Shown here piece by piece: positions 17,826 to 25,697 of a DNA stretch of 64,000 nt (the first letter of the stretch is position 1; every line of letters begins with the position of its first letter). Source of the stretch: Bifidobacterium lemurum (GTDB lineage Bacteria > Actinomycetota > Actinomycetes > Actinomycetales > Bifidobacteriaceae); NCBI RefSeq assembly GCF_014898175.1, contig NZ_CP062948.1, positions 434,001-498,000 on the forward strand, given 5' to 3'. The position numbers and the translations under genes were made by a program. The notes beneath the pieces are model-generated. The model was not told the DNA's origin. It saw only the letters and a program-made list of their open reading frames with translations, and did not search any database.

Positions 17826-17942
17826 GTCATCTTGAGCGGAGCGTAGAGTCGAAAGATCTCAAATCCATACCGTCAAAGGCGATAAGATCCTTCGACTCCG
17901 GCCTTCGACTCCGGCCTTCGGCCTTCGCTCAGGATGACGGGG
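17826..17942. repeat. Dispersed bifidobacterial inverted repeat, copy 2
   Basis: CGTCATCTTGAGCGGAGCG and AGAGTCGAAAGATCTC face their complement GATCCTTCGACTCCGGCC ... CGCTCAGGATGACG. The right half carries a short tandem repeat of CTTCGACTCCGGC. It lies between the convergent pyrD and Old Yellow Enzyme genes and probably terminates both. Confidence 0.75.
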
Positions 17943-17958
17943 AATCCGCACTAACGCA

Positions 17959-19347
17959 TTAATACGCGCCGCGCAGATATTGCGGCGCGTACGGCATGTC
18001 GGCGGAACGCACGCCGAGCTTGTCGGCGGCGCGCAACGGCCAGTAGGGGTCGCGCAGCGCGGCGCGGCCGATTTCGATGGCGTCCGCGTCGCCGGCGCGC
18101 AGAATCTTCTCCGCCTGCTTCGCCTTGGTGATCAATCCCACCGCGGTCACCGGAACGCCGGCCTTCTCACGCACCTGTGCGGAGAACGGCACCTGGTAGT
18201 TCGCCTTCACGGGAATCGTCACGCCGTCGATGATGCCGCCGGTGGACACATCCACCAAGTCCACGCCGCGCTCTTTCATCATGGCGGACACCGCGATCGT
18301 CTGGTCCAGATCCCAGCCGCCCGCAGCCCAATCGGTGGCGGATATGCGCACCAGCAGCGGCATATCCTGCGGTATCGTGGCACGCACCGCATCCACGATC
18401 TCCAGCATGAAGCGCGCGCGTCCGTTCAGGTCGCCGCCGTATTCGTCGTCGCGCTCGTTGCACAGCGGGTCGAGGAACTGCGAGATCAGATAGCCGTGCG
18501 CGGCATGCAGCTCGATCGCCTGGAAGCCCGCGGCCACCGCGCGCCCGGCCGCATAGGCGAACGCGGTCACGATGCCGTGGATCTCATCCACACCCAACGC
18601 GCGCGGCTTGGCCAACGAGCCGAATGGAATGGGCGAGGGCGCGACCGTGGGCCACCCGCCGGCCTCGGCGGGCACGCTTTCGCGGTCGTATCCCACGGCG
18701 AAGCAACCGGTGGAGGCTTTGCGTCCGGCATGGTTGAGCTGGATGGCGGGCACCGCGCCCGCGGCTTTGATGCCGTCGACGATCCAGCGCCACGACTCTA
18801 TCTGCCCGTCCTCCCACAGGCCCACGTCGCATGGGGAGATGCGGCCTTCGGGCGCGACGGCCGTCGTTTCGACGATGATCATGCCGAATCCGCCCATCGC
18901 GCGGGAGACGTAATGCTGGTAGTGGAAGGGCGTGGGCTTGCCGTCGCGCGCGAACGCCGAATACATGTCCATCGGCGGAAGCCACACGCGGTTGCGCATG
19001 GTCACGCCGCGCAGGGTCATCGGCTCGAACAGTTTGACGCCCGCGGCGCTCCCCCGCTGTTCGTCGCGCGCGTCGTCTCGTTCGGCGGACCGCACGGCTT
19101 TCCCGTCCTTCCCGGCTTTCCCGACCTTCGCGCCCTTCGTGTTCGTTTTCGACTTCTTCACCTTCGCGCCCTTCTCCTTCTTCTTCCCGTTCTTCGGGAT
19201 TGCGGAGCCTTCCCCACCGTCCGCGGCCTTCGCGTGTTTCGCACGCTTCGCGCCCGCCTCTTGGGCGGCCAACGTCACCGCCTCCAACTCAGGCACGTCG
19301 AATCCCCGAAAATCGAAGTTCTCGTGGATCTGTTCATCCTGCGTCAT
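17959..19347 (-). CDS. NADH:flavin oxidoreductase, Old Yellow Enzyme family, with Lys-rich N-terminal tail
   Basis: An FMN-dependent ene-reductase of the YqjM-like Old Yellow Enzyme group. Family motifs are visible: LRNRVWLPPMDMYSA-like start of the barrel, the ligand-binding His in AIQLNHAGRKAS, IELHAAHGYLISQFLDPLCN, the YGG loop, and EIGRAALRDPYWPL at the end. Unusually, residues ~36-104 form a Lys/Ala/Gly-rich stretch (KNGKKKEKGAKVKKSKTNTK) between a short N-terminal segment and the barrel, resembling histone-like tails. I start at the ATG at 19347, which has GGGAGG upstream. Physiological substrate unknown; activated alkenes or stress-derived enals are typical for the family. Confidence 0.88.
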   Translation of the reverse strand: MTQDEQIHENFDFRGFDVPELEAVTLAAQEAGAKRAKHAKAADGGEGSAIPKNGKKKEKGAKVKKSKTNTKGAKVGKAGKDGKAVRSAERDDARDEQRGSAAGVKLFEPMTLRGVTMRNRVWLPPMDMYSAFARDGKPTPFHYQHYVSRAMGGFGMIIVETTAVAPEGRISPCDVGLWEDGQIESWRWIVDGIKAAGAVPAIQLNHAGRKASTGCFAVGYDRESVPAEAGGWPTVAPSPIPFGSLAKPRALGVDEIHGIVTAFAYAAGRAVAAGFQAIELHAAHGYLISQFLDPLCNERDDEYGGDLNGRARFMLEIVDAVRATIPQDMPLLVRISATDWAAGGWDLDQTIAVSAMMKERGVDLVDVSTGGIIDGVTIPVKANYQVPFSAQVREKAGVPVTAVGLITKAKQAEKILRAGDADAIEIGRAALRDPYWPLRAADKLGVRSADMPYAPQYLRGAY

Positions 19348-19403
19348 CGCATCCTCCCTTTCGATGGCATCGCTTCGGCAAAGACCGCTACTCACATATT
19401 GTA

Positions 19404-19437
19404 GACGGGCGTTCACCGCTGTCGGTGAACGCCCGTC
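19404..19437. terminator. Strong hairpin between the PBP gene and the Old Yellow Enzyme gene
   Basis: A perfect 15-bp stem, GACGGGCGTTCACCG with its complement and a 4-nt loop. It lies upstream of the Old Yellow Enzyme gene. The next gene upstream on the same strand, the penicillin-binding protein gene, ends at 19492 but is transcribed towards this hairpin, so it probably terminates the PBP mRNA. No T tract follows. Confidence 0.6.
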
Positions 19438-19491
19438 GAATACATGCCCAACTCAGGCGGAACCAGGCCGCCGGACGAATCTCACGTCAGA

Positions 19492-21750
19492 TCAGTCGTC
19501 CTGCTGGCTGGTGGTGCCGTCGGTCGAATTGGTCGTCGAATTGGTCGTCGAATTGCTGTTGCTGCTGGTCGACGTGGAGGACAGGGTGGTGCCTTGAATC
19601 GAGGTCACCGTGCTGCTGGTCGCCGTGTATTTCGACGATGGTTGTCCGTAGTCGTTGTCGATGGCCAACTGTTTGCGTTCCGCGTAGGCGTTCATGAACC
19701 GACGCCATGCGGGGGCCGCGATGGTGGAGCCGTCCCAATACGAGTTGTACGAGCCGTTGATGGTGATGTTCTCGATCGCGGTCGAGCCCTGCGCGTCGCC
19801 GACGAGCACGAAGGTGGCGATTTCATTGGGGATGAAGCCGCCCGTCGACACGTAGGTGTTGCCGTTCGTACCGGTTTTCGCGAAGGTTTTGCGCCCGTTG
19901 TCCAACTGGGCCGAGCCGCCCGCGCCGTCCGATCTGACCACGCCTTGGTTGAGGGTGTAGGCCAATGTCTGGATGATCTCCGGGTCGACCGCCTGATGGC
20001 AGTTGGCGGAGGGCACGTCGATGTCGTTGCCGTTCTTGTCGGTCACCTTGGTCAGGGCGATCGGGTTGCACTGCACGCCGTTGGAGGCGTACACGGCGAA
20101 GATGCTGGCCATGGTCAACGGCGAGACGTTCACCGTGCCGATCAGCATCGAAGGCGTGAACGAGGTGCTCTCCTGCAACGTCGATCCCGTGTAGGCGTCG
20201 TGGTAGCCCAGCTCGGTGGCGGTGTTGGCCACCGCGCACAGGCCGATGATCGCGCCCATCGACGCCTGCGTGGTGTTGTGCGAGCGCACCAGGCCCAAGA
20301 ACGGGCTTTCCGGGTTCGTGGTTCCGGTGCCCAACGCGTTCTGCACCGACCATATCGTCGATCCGCCGTTATACCCGTCGCAATCGAATTCCGATTGCGC
20401 GTACCGTGTGGTGGTCTGCAGGTTCTCGTTGATCGAGCGCCCGGCTTCCATCCATGCGATCAGATTGACCGGCTTCCACGAGGAGCCGATCGGGAAGCCC
20501 GATCCGCCGCCGTCGACCATGTCCACCGCGTAGTTGATGGAGGTTTTGGTCGGGTCCGAAGCCGCGTCCGATGTGGCGTCGTATGTCTTGTTGATGCCGA
20601 AACCCAGCACCTCGCCGGTGCCCGGTTTGACCGATGCCATGACGATCTCCATGCCGCTGGCGTCGTCCGCGGGGATCGTGTTGCGGGCCTCCTCCATCAG
20701 CAGGCTGTTCGCGTCGACGTCCAGCGTGGTCACGATCGTCAGGCCGCCTTCGTTGAGCAGCTTCTCGCGCTCCTCGGCGGTTTCGCCGAATTCCTCGGAG
20801 TTCTCGATCTTATGCACCACATAGTCGCAGAAGAAGGCGTAGTCGCCGGCGTCCTGGCAACCCACCTGCACGTCCTGGACGTCGAGCGTGTCGACCAGCG
20901 GGGTGTTCACCGCCTCGTCGTATTCATCCTGCGAAATGTAGCCTTCCTGCAGCATCAGGCCCAGCACGATGTTGCGCTGCGTCTCGCATTCGGCCTGGTT
21001 CTCCTCGATCGTGGGATCGTAGTTGCTCGGGTTCTGGGTGATGGATGCGATTGTGGCGGCCTGCACGATATTGAGTTCGGCGGCGGTCGTGTTGAAGTAG
21101 CGTTCCGCGGCGGTCTCCACGCCGTACAGATTCACGCCGAACTGGGCGATGTTGAGGTAGCCCTGCAGAATCTCCGCCTTGGAGTAGGTCTTCTCCATCT
21201 GCACGGCGATGAGCATCTCGCGGATCTTGCGCGCGATGGTGCTTTCCGACGCGTGGTATTGCGCGATCGGATCATTGTCTTCGATCGCCTGCATAAGCAG
21301 CACGTTCTTGACGTATTGCTGGGTGAGCGACGAACCGCCCTGCTGTTCGCCGCCGATCAGATAGGTCTGCACGAACGCGCGCAGCACGCCCTGCACGTCC
21401 ACGCCGGAATGCTGCCAGAAGCGGCGGTCCTCACGCGCCACCATGGCCTGCTGCATCGGCTCCGAGATGTCCTTCAGCGGCACGACGATGCGGTTCTGGC
21501 TGTAGAACTGCGCGATTTCGGTGGTGCCGTCGCTCGCGTACATCACCGACCTCTGCGGCAGGCTGGTCACGTCGAAGTCCACGCCTTCCACCTGCAGCGA
21601 GGGCACGACGGCCTTCGCCACGGTATTGGCGCCGAACACGGCAGGCATGAACAGCAGACTGGCCACCACACCGCCGGAAACGGCGAGCACGACATAGGTC
21701 AGCATGAGTACGAGCGCACGATGGACTGTTACAGACTTCTCTTTGGGCAT
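19492..21750 (-). CDS. Bifunctional (class A) penicillin-binding protein
   Basis: A peptidoglycan glycosyltransferase/transpeptidase. After a short cytoplasmic tail and one membrane helix (ALVLMLTYVVLAVSGGVVA), the GT51 domain shows the catalytic AREDRRFWQHSGVD, QGGSSLTQQYVKN and KAEILQGYLNIAQFG motifs. The transpeptidase domain has SxxK in GSSWKPVN, SxN in RSHNTTQ and KTG in FAKTGTNG, so both activities should be intact. The last ~45 residues are a Ser/Thr/Asn-rich tail (STSTSSNSNSTTNSTTNST). I use the ATG at 21750 because TAGAAT lies exactly 7 nt upstream; the ATG at 21759 overlaps that box. The enzyme acts outside the membrane in wall synthesis. Confidence 0.92.
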   Translation of the reverse strand: MPKEKSVTVHRALVLMLTYVVLAVSGGVVASLLFMPAVFGANTVAKAVVPSLQVEGVDFDVTSLPQRSVMYASDGTTEIAQFYSQNRIVVPLKDISEPMQQAMVAREDRRFWQHSGVDVQGVLRAFVQTYLIGGEQQGGSSLTQQYVKNVLLMQAIEDNDPIAQYHASESTIARKIREMLIAVQMEKTYSKAEILQGYLNIAQFGVNLYGVETAAERYFNTTAAELNIVQAATIASITQNPSNYDPTIEENQAECETQRNIVLGLMLQEGYISQDEYDEAVNTPLVDTLDVQDVQVGCQDAGDYAFFCDYVVHKIENSEEFGETAEEREKLLNEGGLTIVTTLDVDANSLLMEEARNTIPADDASGMEIVMASVKPGTGEVLGFGINKTYDATSDAASDPTKTSINYAVDMVDGGGSGFPIGSSWKPVNLIAWMEAGRSINENLQTTTRYAQSEFDCDGYNGGSTIWSVQNALGTGTTNPESPFLGLVRSHNTTQASMGAIIGLCAVANTATELGYHDAYTGSTLQESTSFTPSMLIGTVNVSPLTMASIFAVYASNGVQCNPIALTKVTDKNGNDIDVPSANCHQAVDPEIIQTLAYTLNQGVVRSDGAGGSAQLDNGRKTFAKTGTNGNTYVSTGGFIPNEIATFVLVGDAQGSTAIENITINGSYNSYWDGSTIAAPAWRRFMNAYAERKQLAIDNDYGQPSSKYTATSSTVTSIQGTTLSSTSTSSNSNSTTNSTTNSTDGTTSQQDD

Positions 21751-22139
21751 GCTGCCCATTCTAAAGGGCCCGCTCTACCAAGGCACCCCCGGATTCACCA
21801 TCGCGACGAATCGTCACAAGAACCGCACTCTCCTAAAAAACACTGGGAAAAAGCCTGAAATAGCGCCTCAACGCCCCCGATGCCCCCAAACCCGATCCCG
21901 TCTCATCGCGCGGTACCGGCACCATATAATCCGCGAAGACGAGCATACGGAATATGCGCGAATAGGGCAGGGAATCCCTCGGACGCGTCCAAGACCGACA
22001 CGTTGCCGCCGTGCTGCCCATCATGCCGGCCGGAATCCCCCGGACGTGTCCGAGACCGATCAGCGCCGCAACCGCATGGCCCGCACGCGCCGCCGGCGAC
22101 GGACCAGCGAGGGCCACCCTCCACCGCGACCGCGGTCGG
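21751..22139. other. Non-coding gap between the Crp-type regulator and the PBP gene
   Basis: I see no supported gene here. The stretch holds a direct repeat (CGGACGCGTCCAAGACCGA near 21980 and CGGACGTGTCCGAGACCGA near 22043), each copy with a CGGAC-N-CGTCC-type inner palindrome. An A-rich patch lies near 21835. Confidence 0.5.
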
Positions 22140-22859
22140 CTAGCGCCGGGAACGCCGGATCAGCATGCCGGGCTGGTAGATGATGATCGAACGGCCCTCG
22201 CGGGCGATCCACCCACGATTGGCGAAATCCATCAGCGCCTTGTTCACCGTCTCGCGCGAGGAACCGACCAGCTGCGCCATCTCCTCCTGGGTCAGATCGT
22301 GCGGCACCTTGAGCCCGGCCTCGACCGGCTCGCCGAAGCGCGAGGCGAGGTTCAGCAGCGTCTTGGCCAATCGCGCCGGCACATCCATAAACACCAGATC
22401 GCAGATGCGCTCGTTATTGGAACGCATGCGTCCGGCCAGCACCTGCAGCATGTCCACCGCCACGCGCGGATGCTCGTCCAGCCATTCGAACAGCGCCTCG
22501 CGTTCCAGATAGGCGACGCGCGTGCCGTAGTTCATCGCGATCGCGGAGGCGGTGCGCGGGCCGCCGCTGGGATCGAACACCGGAATCTCCCCCAACACCT
22601 CGCCGGGCGCGTGGATGGACAGCAGCTGAATGCGCTCGTCGTTCGCCTGGCGAATCAGCTTCACACGGCCTTCTTCCAGCAGATACATGCGGTGGTCGGT
22701 GTCGCCTTCGGAGAAAATGTAATCGCCTTTGTCGAACACGGCGAATCGCAGGTGCGGAATCAGTTCCTCGGCTTCCTCGGAAGACACCTGCTTGAACAAC
22801 GCGGTATGCAGCAGCAGATTCTCCTCCTCAGGAGTCGCGTTCGGCTTCTCCATGCTCAT
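22140..22859 (-). CDS. Crp/Fnr-family transcriptional regulator
   Basis: A 239-residue cyclic-nucleotide-binding-type regulator, similar in layout to actinobacterial GlxR. Residues ~15-135 form the sensor barrel (LRFAVFDKGDYIFSEGD, HAPGEVLGEIPVFDP, PRTASAIA), and the C-terminal winged helix has LTQEEMAQLVGSSRETVNKAL. The RTASA element corresponds to the cAMP-phosphate-binding region, so cAMP binding is plausible. No Cys cluster for an Fe-S centre is present, which argues against an Fnr-type oxygen sensor. The family suggests a global regulator of carbon metabolism and growth. Start at 22859, with AAGGACGG upstream. It stands alone. Confidence 0.9.
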   Translation of the reverse strand: MSMEKPNATPEEENLLLHTALFKQVSSEEAEELIPHLRFAVFDKGDYIFSEGDTDHRMYLLEEGRVKLIRQANDERIQLLSIHAPGEVLGEIPVFDPSGGPRTASAIAMNYGTRVAYLEREALFEWLDEHPRVAVDMLQVLAGRMRSNNERICDLVFMDVPARLAKTLLNLASRFGEPVEAGLKVPHDLTQEEMAQLVGSSRETVNKALMDFANRGWIAREGRSIIIYQPGMLIRRSRR

Positions 22860-22941
22860 CGCACCGTCCTTGTTCCTCGTGACCGGTCAGGCGTAGACCA
22901 TCCGCCCATTGTATCGCGGCACGTCCACGGAGAGCGATTTT

Positions 22942-23046
22942 GAGTTTGGTGTGTCCGTTTGCCGACAATGCCTCAAGAATCCACACCAAATTCAAGAATC
23001 AATCGTTTTACATGAGCCCGGTTTCAAGGCCGGACACACCGAACTC
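22942..23046. repeat. Second copy of the GAGTTTGGTGTGTCC inverted repeat
   Basis: GAGTTTGGTGTGTCC at 22942-22956 faces GGACACACCGAACTC at 23032-23046 (one mismatch), with a further partial CACACCAAATTC near 22982. The right arm lies inside the last codons of lplA and encodes its C-terminal EFGVSG, so the element appears to have been built into the gene end. Confidence 0.7.
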
Positions 23047-24444
23047 GCCGATCAGATGATTCACGAGCTCGTCGCGGGTGAATCCGGTCTGCCGTTTGAG
23101 GGGATCGACCCGTTTCACGGCGGATTTCACGGCTTTGTCCCGCATCTTCTCACGGCTGGTGTTGAGCACGCGTCCCATCTTTTGCGCGTCGATATCGTAG
23201 GAGAGGGTCACATGATGCAGCACCGCGCCCATGCCGCCGTTTATGTCGGCATGTTCCCCGGCCGCGCCGGAGTCGCCGGCAGAGGCAGCGGGGGCAGCGG
23301 AGGCAGCGGGAACAGCGGGTTCAACAGGAGCAACGGAAGCAACGGAACGCGGGTCGTCGATAGTGGCGCCCGCGCCTTCATGCGGGACCTCCGCCCGTTT
23401 GGAGGCATCGACGCCCGTACGGGGCCGGGGGAAACGACGCTGCGCGGCGCCTCCGATTTTGCCCGATTGCGAGGCGATGTCGTTCAATCCGCTGAACCGC
23501 GCGTCGACGCCCAACTTACGCAACGCCTCGACCAGCCAGCGATCGCACAGGCGGTAGGATTCCTCGATGTCGATCCCCTCGACGAACCACAGGGGCGCGT
23601 ACAGCGAATAGGTGATGGTGTTGCCCGGTTCGATGAACATGGCGCCACCGCCGGTGCATCGCCGCACCACCGAGAAACCCAAGTCCCGCGCCACGTCGAG
23701 GTTGACCTCGTCGGGCTCGGATTGGAATCGGCCGATCACCACGCATGGCGCGGCCCATTCCCAGAACCGCAACGTCGCGGGCCGCGTGCCGGCCGCGACC
23801 TCGCGCGCCCACTGTTCGTCGAGCGCCATCTGCTCGGCCGGCGGGCGCGGACGGTCGTGCGTCACCACAAGCTCACGCGCCAGCGCCTCCCATCGCGCCC
23901 GCGCATCATCCGCGTTCACATCATCCGCGTTCACATCATCCGCGTTCACATCGCCTGCGTTCGCGTCGTGGCCGTTCATACCATGAACGCCCACTCCATA
24001 GGCACCGTCGGTTCCCTCTCCGTCAGATTCGCCGAGCATGACTTCGCGATTCGTTTCATCGGCGATCCCTTCGTCCGCGACCGGTTCCTGCCGACCCATA
24101 ATGCCGGCGGCCCCATCGCTATGCTCCGACCGGTTCATCGCGCGAGCGAACGCGGTTGCTATGGCTTGGGCATCGGTGCCCACAAGCCGTGCCTCGCCAT
24201 GACGCGCGATCGCCCCATCCACCGGATCTCCGAAGAGCAGCGCCCGTTCGATGTCGCGAAGCAACGCGTCGCAAGCATCATTCGTTCCCTCGATGAAGAA
24301 GTCGCCGTCGATACGGCATGCCGTCGCACGCCCCGCCTCGTCGACGTCGACGCCGACGGCGACGAGTTTGCCGCCCGGGGTTTTGCACTCCCCCCGCCGC
24401 ATGCGCGTCGGCTTCCCACCAAATTCAAATGTCGCACCAACCAT
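23008..24444 (-). CDS. lplA: Lipoate-protein ligase A with fused accessory domain and disordered insertions
   Basis: LplA activates lipoate with ATP and attaches it to a lysine of an acceptor such as GcvH. The N-terminal ~75 residues match the small accessory domain normally found at the C-terminus or as separate LplB (FEFGGKPTRMRRGECKTPGGKLV); here it comes first. The catalytic domain shows WEWAAPCVVIGRFQ, VVRRCTGGGAMF and the lysine motif SGKIGGAAQRR. Two low-complexity insertions break the protein: residues ~102-182, with a triplicated VNADD repeat, and ~328-410, Ala/Ser-rich, splitting KIGGAAQRR from AVLHHVTLSYD. The ATG at 24444 has no clear ribosome site; TATGCT lies 8 nt upstream. The C-terminal residues come from an extragenic repeat. 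Confidence 0.88.
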   Translation of the reverse strand: MVGATFEFGGKPTRMRRGECKTPGGKLVAVGVDVDEAGRATACRIDGDFFIEGTNDACDALLRDIERALLFGDPVDGAIARHGEARLVGTDAQAIATAFARAMNRSEHSDGAAGIMGRQEPVADEGIADETNREVMLGESDGEGTDGAYGVGVHGMNGHDANAGDVNADDVNADDVNADDARARWEALARELVVTHDRPRPPAEQMALDEQWAREVAAGTRPATLRFWEWAAPCVVIGRFQSEPDEVNLDVARDLGFSVVRRCTGGGAMFIEPGNTITYSLYAPLWFVEGIDIEESYRLCDRWLVEALRKLGVDARFSGLNDIASQSGKIGGAAQRRFPRPRTGVDASKRAEVPHEGAGATIDDPRSVASVAPVEPAVPAASAAPAASAGDSGAAGEHADINGGMGAVLHHVTLSYDIDAQKMGRVLNTSREKMRDKAVKSAVKRVDPLKRQTGFTRDELVNHLIGEFGVSGLETGLM

Positions 24445-24469
24445 GGCACACCAGCATAGCAACGCGAAC

Positions 24470-24500
24470 GGCCTCCATCCCGATCATTGGGATGGAGGCC
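24470..24500. terminator. Hairpin terminator downstream of leuB
   Basis: A perfect 12-bp stem, GGCCTCCATCCC / GGGATGGAGGCC, with a 7-nt loop. It lies between the end of leuB and the start of lplA, both on the minus strand, and separates their transcripts. Confidence 0.65.
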
Positions 24501-24597
24501 GTTTCGTTCGGTCTCGTCCGGAACTCAACGCGTTGCGCCCAATACGCGGCGCTCAACGTTCAGCATCCGATATTCAACGCCTGATTCAACGCCGTCG

Positions 24598-25632
24598 TCA
24601 CGCGATGCGGGCGAGGATGTCGCGGCCCACCTCGTCGGTGGAACGCTGAGTGGAGCCCAGCTCCTCGATATCCGCTTCCACGGCCGCGTCGATCTTCGCG
24701 GCGGCCTCGTCGAATCCGAGATGGCGCAGCAGCATCGCGGCGGAGAGGATCGCGGCGGTCGGATTGGCCTTGTTCTGTCCGGCGATGTCGGGCGCGGATC
24801 CATGAATCGGCTCGAACATGGACGGGAATTCGTTGGTCGCGTTGATGCAGCCGGAGGCGGAATAGCCCACGCCGCCCACCACGGCGCCGGCCTCATCGGT
24901 GAGGATGTCGCCAAAGAGGTTGTCGGTGAGAATCACGTCGAAGCGGCTCGGATCGGACACGAGGAAGATCGTGGCCGCGTCGATGTGCTGGTAGTCGTGC
25001 GTGACCTCCGGATATTCGGCGGAGACCTTCTCGACCAGACGCTGCCACATGTCGCCAGCGTTGACGAGCACGTTCTTCTTGTGCACGAGCGTCACATGCT
25101 TCCTGCGCTTCATGGCCAGCTGGAAGGCGTAGCGCACCACGCGCTCCACTCCATACGCGGTATTGATCGACACCTCGGTGGCCACCTCGTTGGGGGTGTC
25201 GCGACGGACCGCTCCGCCAGCGCCGCAATACAGGCCTTCGGTGCCCTCGCGCACCACCACGAAGTCGATGTCGCCCGGGTTGGAGAGCGGCGAGGTGACG
25301 CCCTTGTACAGCTTGGAGGGTCGCAGGTTCACGAACTGGTCCAGGTCGAAGCGCAGTTTGAGCAGCAGGCCGCGCTCCAGAATGCCGGCCTTGATGCGCG
25401 GGTCGCCGACCGCGCCCAGCAGGATCGCGTCGTTGGCTTTGATGCGTTCCTCCTCGTCTTCGGGAAGGATCGCACCGTCGCGCAGATAGCGTTCCGCGCC
25501 AAGATCGAAATGCTCGTAGGTGAACTCAGCCTCTCCCTGCGCGGCCTTCTCCAGCGCCTGCTGGGCCCACGGGGTGACTTCCTTGCCAATGCCGTCGCCG
25601 GGAATCACGGCGATCTTGTATGTCTTTGCCAT
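24598..25632 (-). CDS. leuB: 3-isopropylmalate dehydrogenase
   Basis: LeuB oxidises and decarboxylates 3-isopropylmalate with NAD+ in leucine synthesis. Motifs are the N-terminal [43 protein letters not shown], substrate-binding [10 protein letters not shown], and the signature [38 protein letters not shown] closes the NAD site. The 344-residue length is that of the actinobacterial/archaeal type. It starts [14 protein letters not shown] at 25632. TAGGTT lies exactly 7 nt before the ATG and no Shine-Dalgarno sequence is seen, so it is probably leaderless. No other leu genes are adjacent. Confidence 0.95.
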   Translation of the reverse strand: MAKTYKIAVIPGDGIGKEVTPWAQQALEKAAQGEAEFTYEHFDLGAERYLRDGAILPEDEEERIKANDAILLGAVGDPRIKAGILERGLLLKLRFDLDQFVNLRPSKLYKGVTSPLSNPGDIDFVVVREGTEGLYCGAGGAVRRDTPNEVATEVSINTAYGVERVVRYAFQLAMKRRKHVTLVHKKNVLVNAGDMWQRLVEKVSAEYPEVTHDYQHIDAATIFLVSDPSRFDVILTDNLFGDILTDEAGAVVGGVGYSASGCINATNEFPSMFEPIHGSAPDIAGQNKANPTAAILSAAMLLRHLGFDEAAAKIDAAVEADIEELGSTQRSTDEVGRDILARIA

Positions 25633-25697
25633 GCAGGATAACCTACACTCGCGCGCGTCATCCAAGCCCGCCGCGTCCCGTCTAATGGACAACGCAT

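Noticed and set aside
19444..21858. Plus-strand open frame of 804 codons
   Set aside because: Antisense of the penicillin-binding protein gene, whose motifs are all intact on the minus strand.
23231..23557. Plus-strand Ala-rich frame in the lplA insertion
   Set aside because: Shadow of the low-complexity insert of LplA; no start signal.
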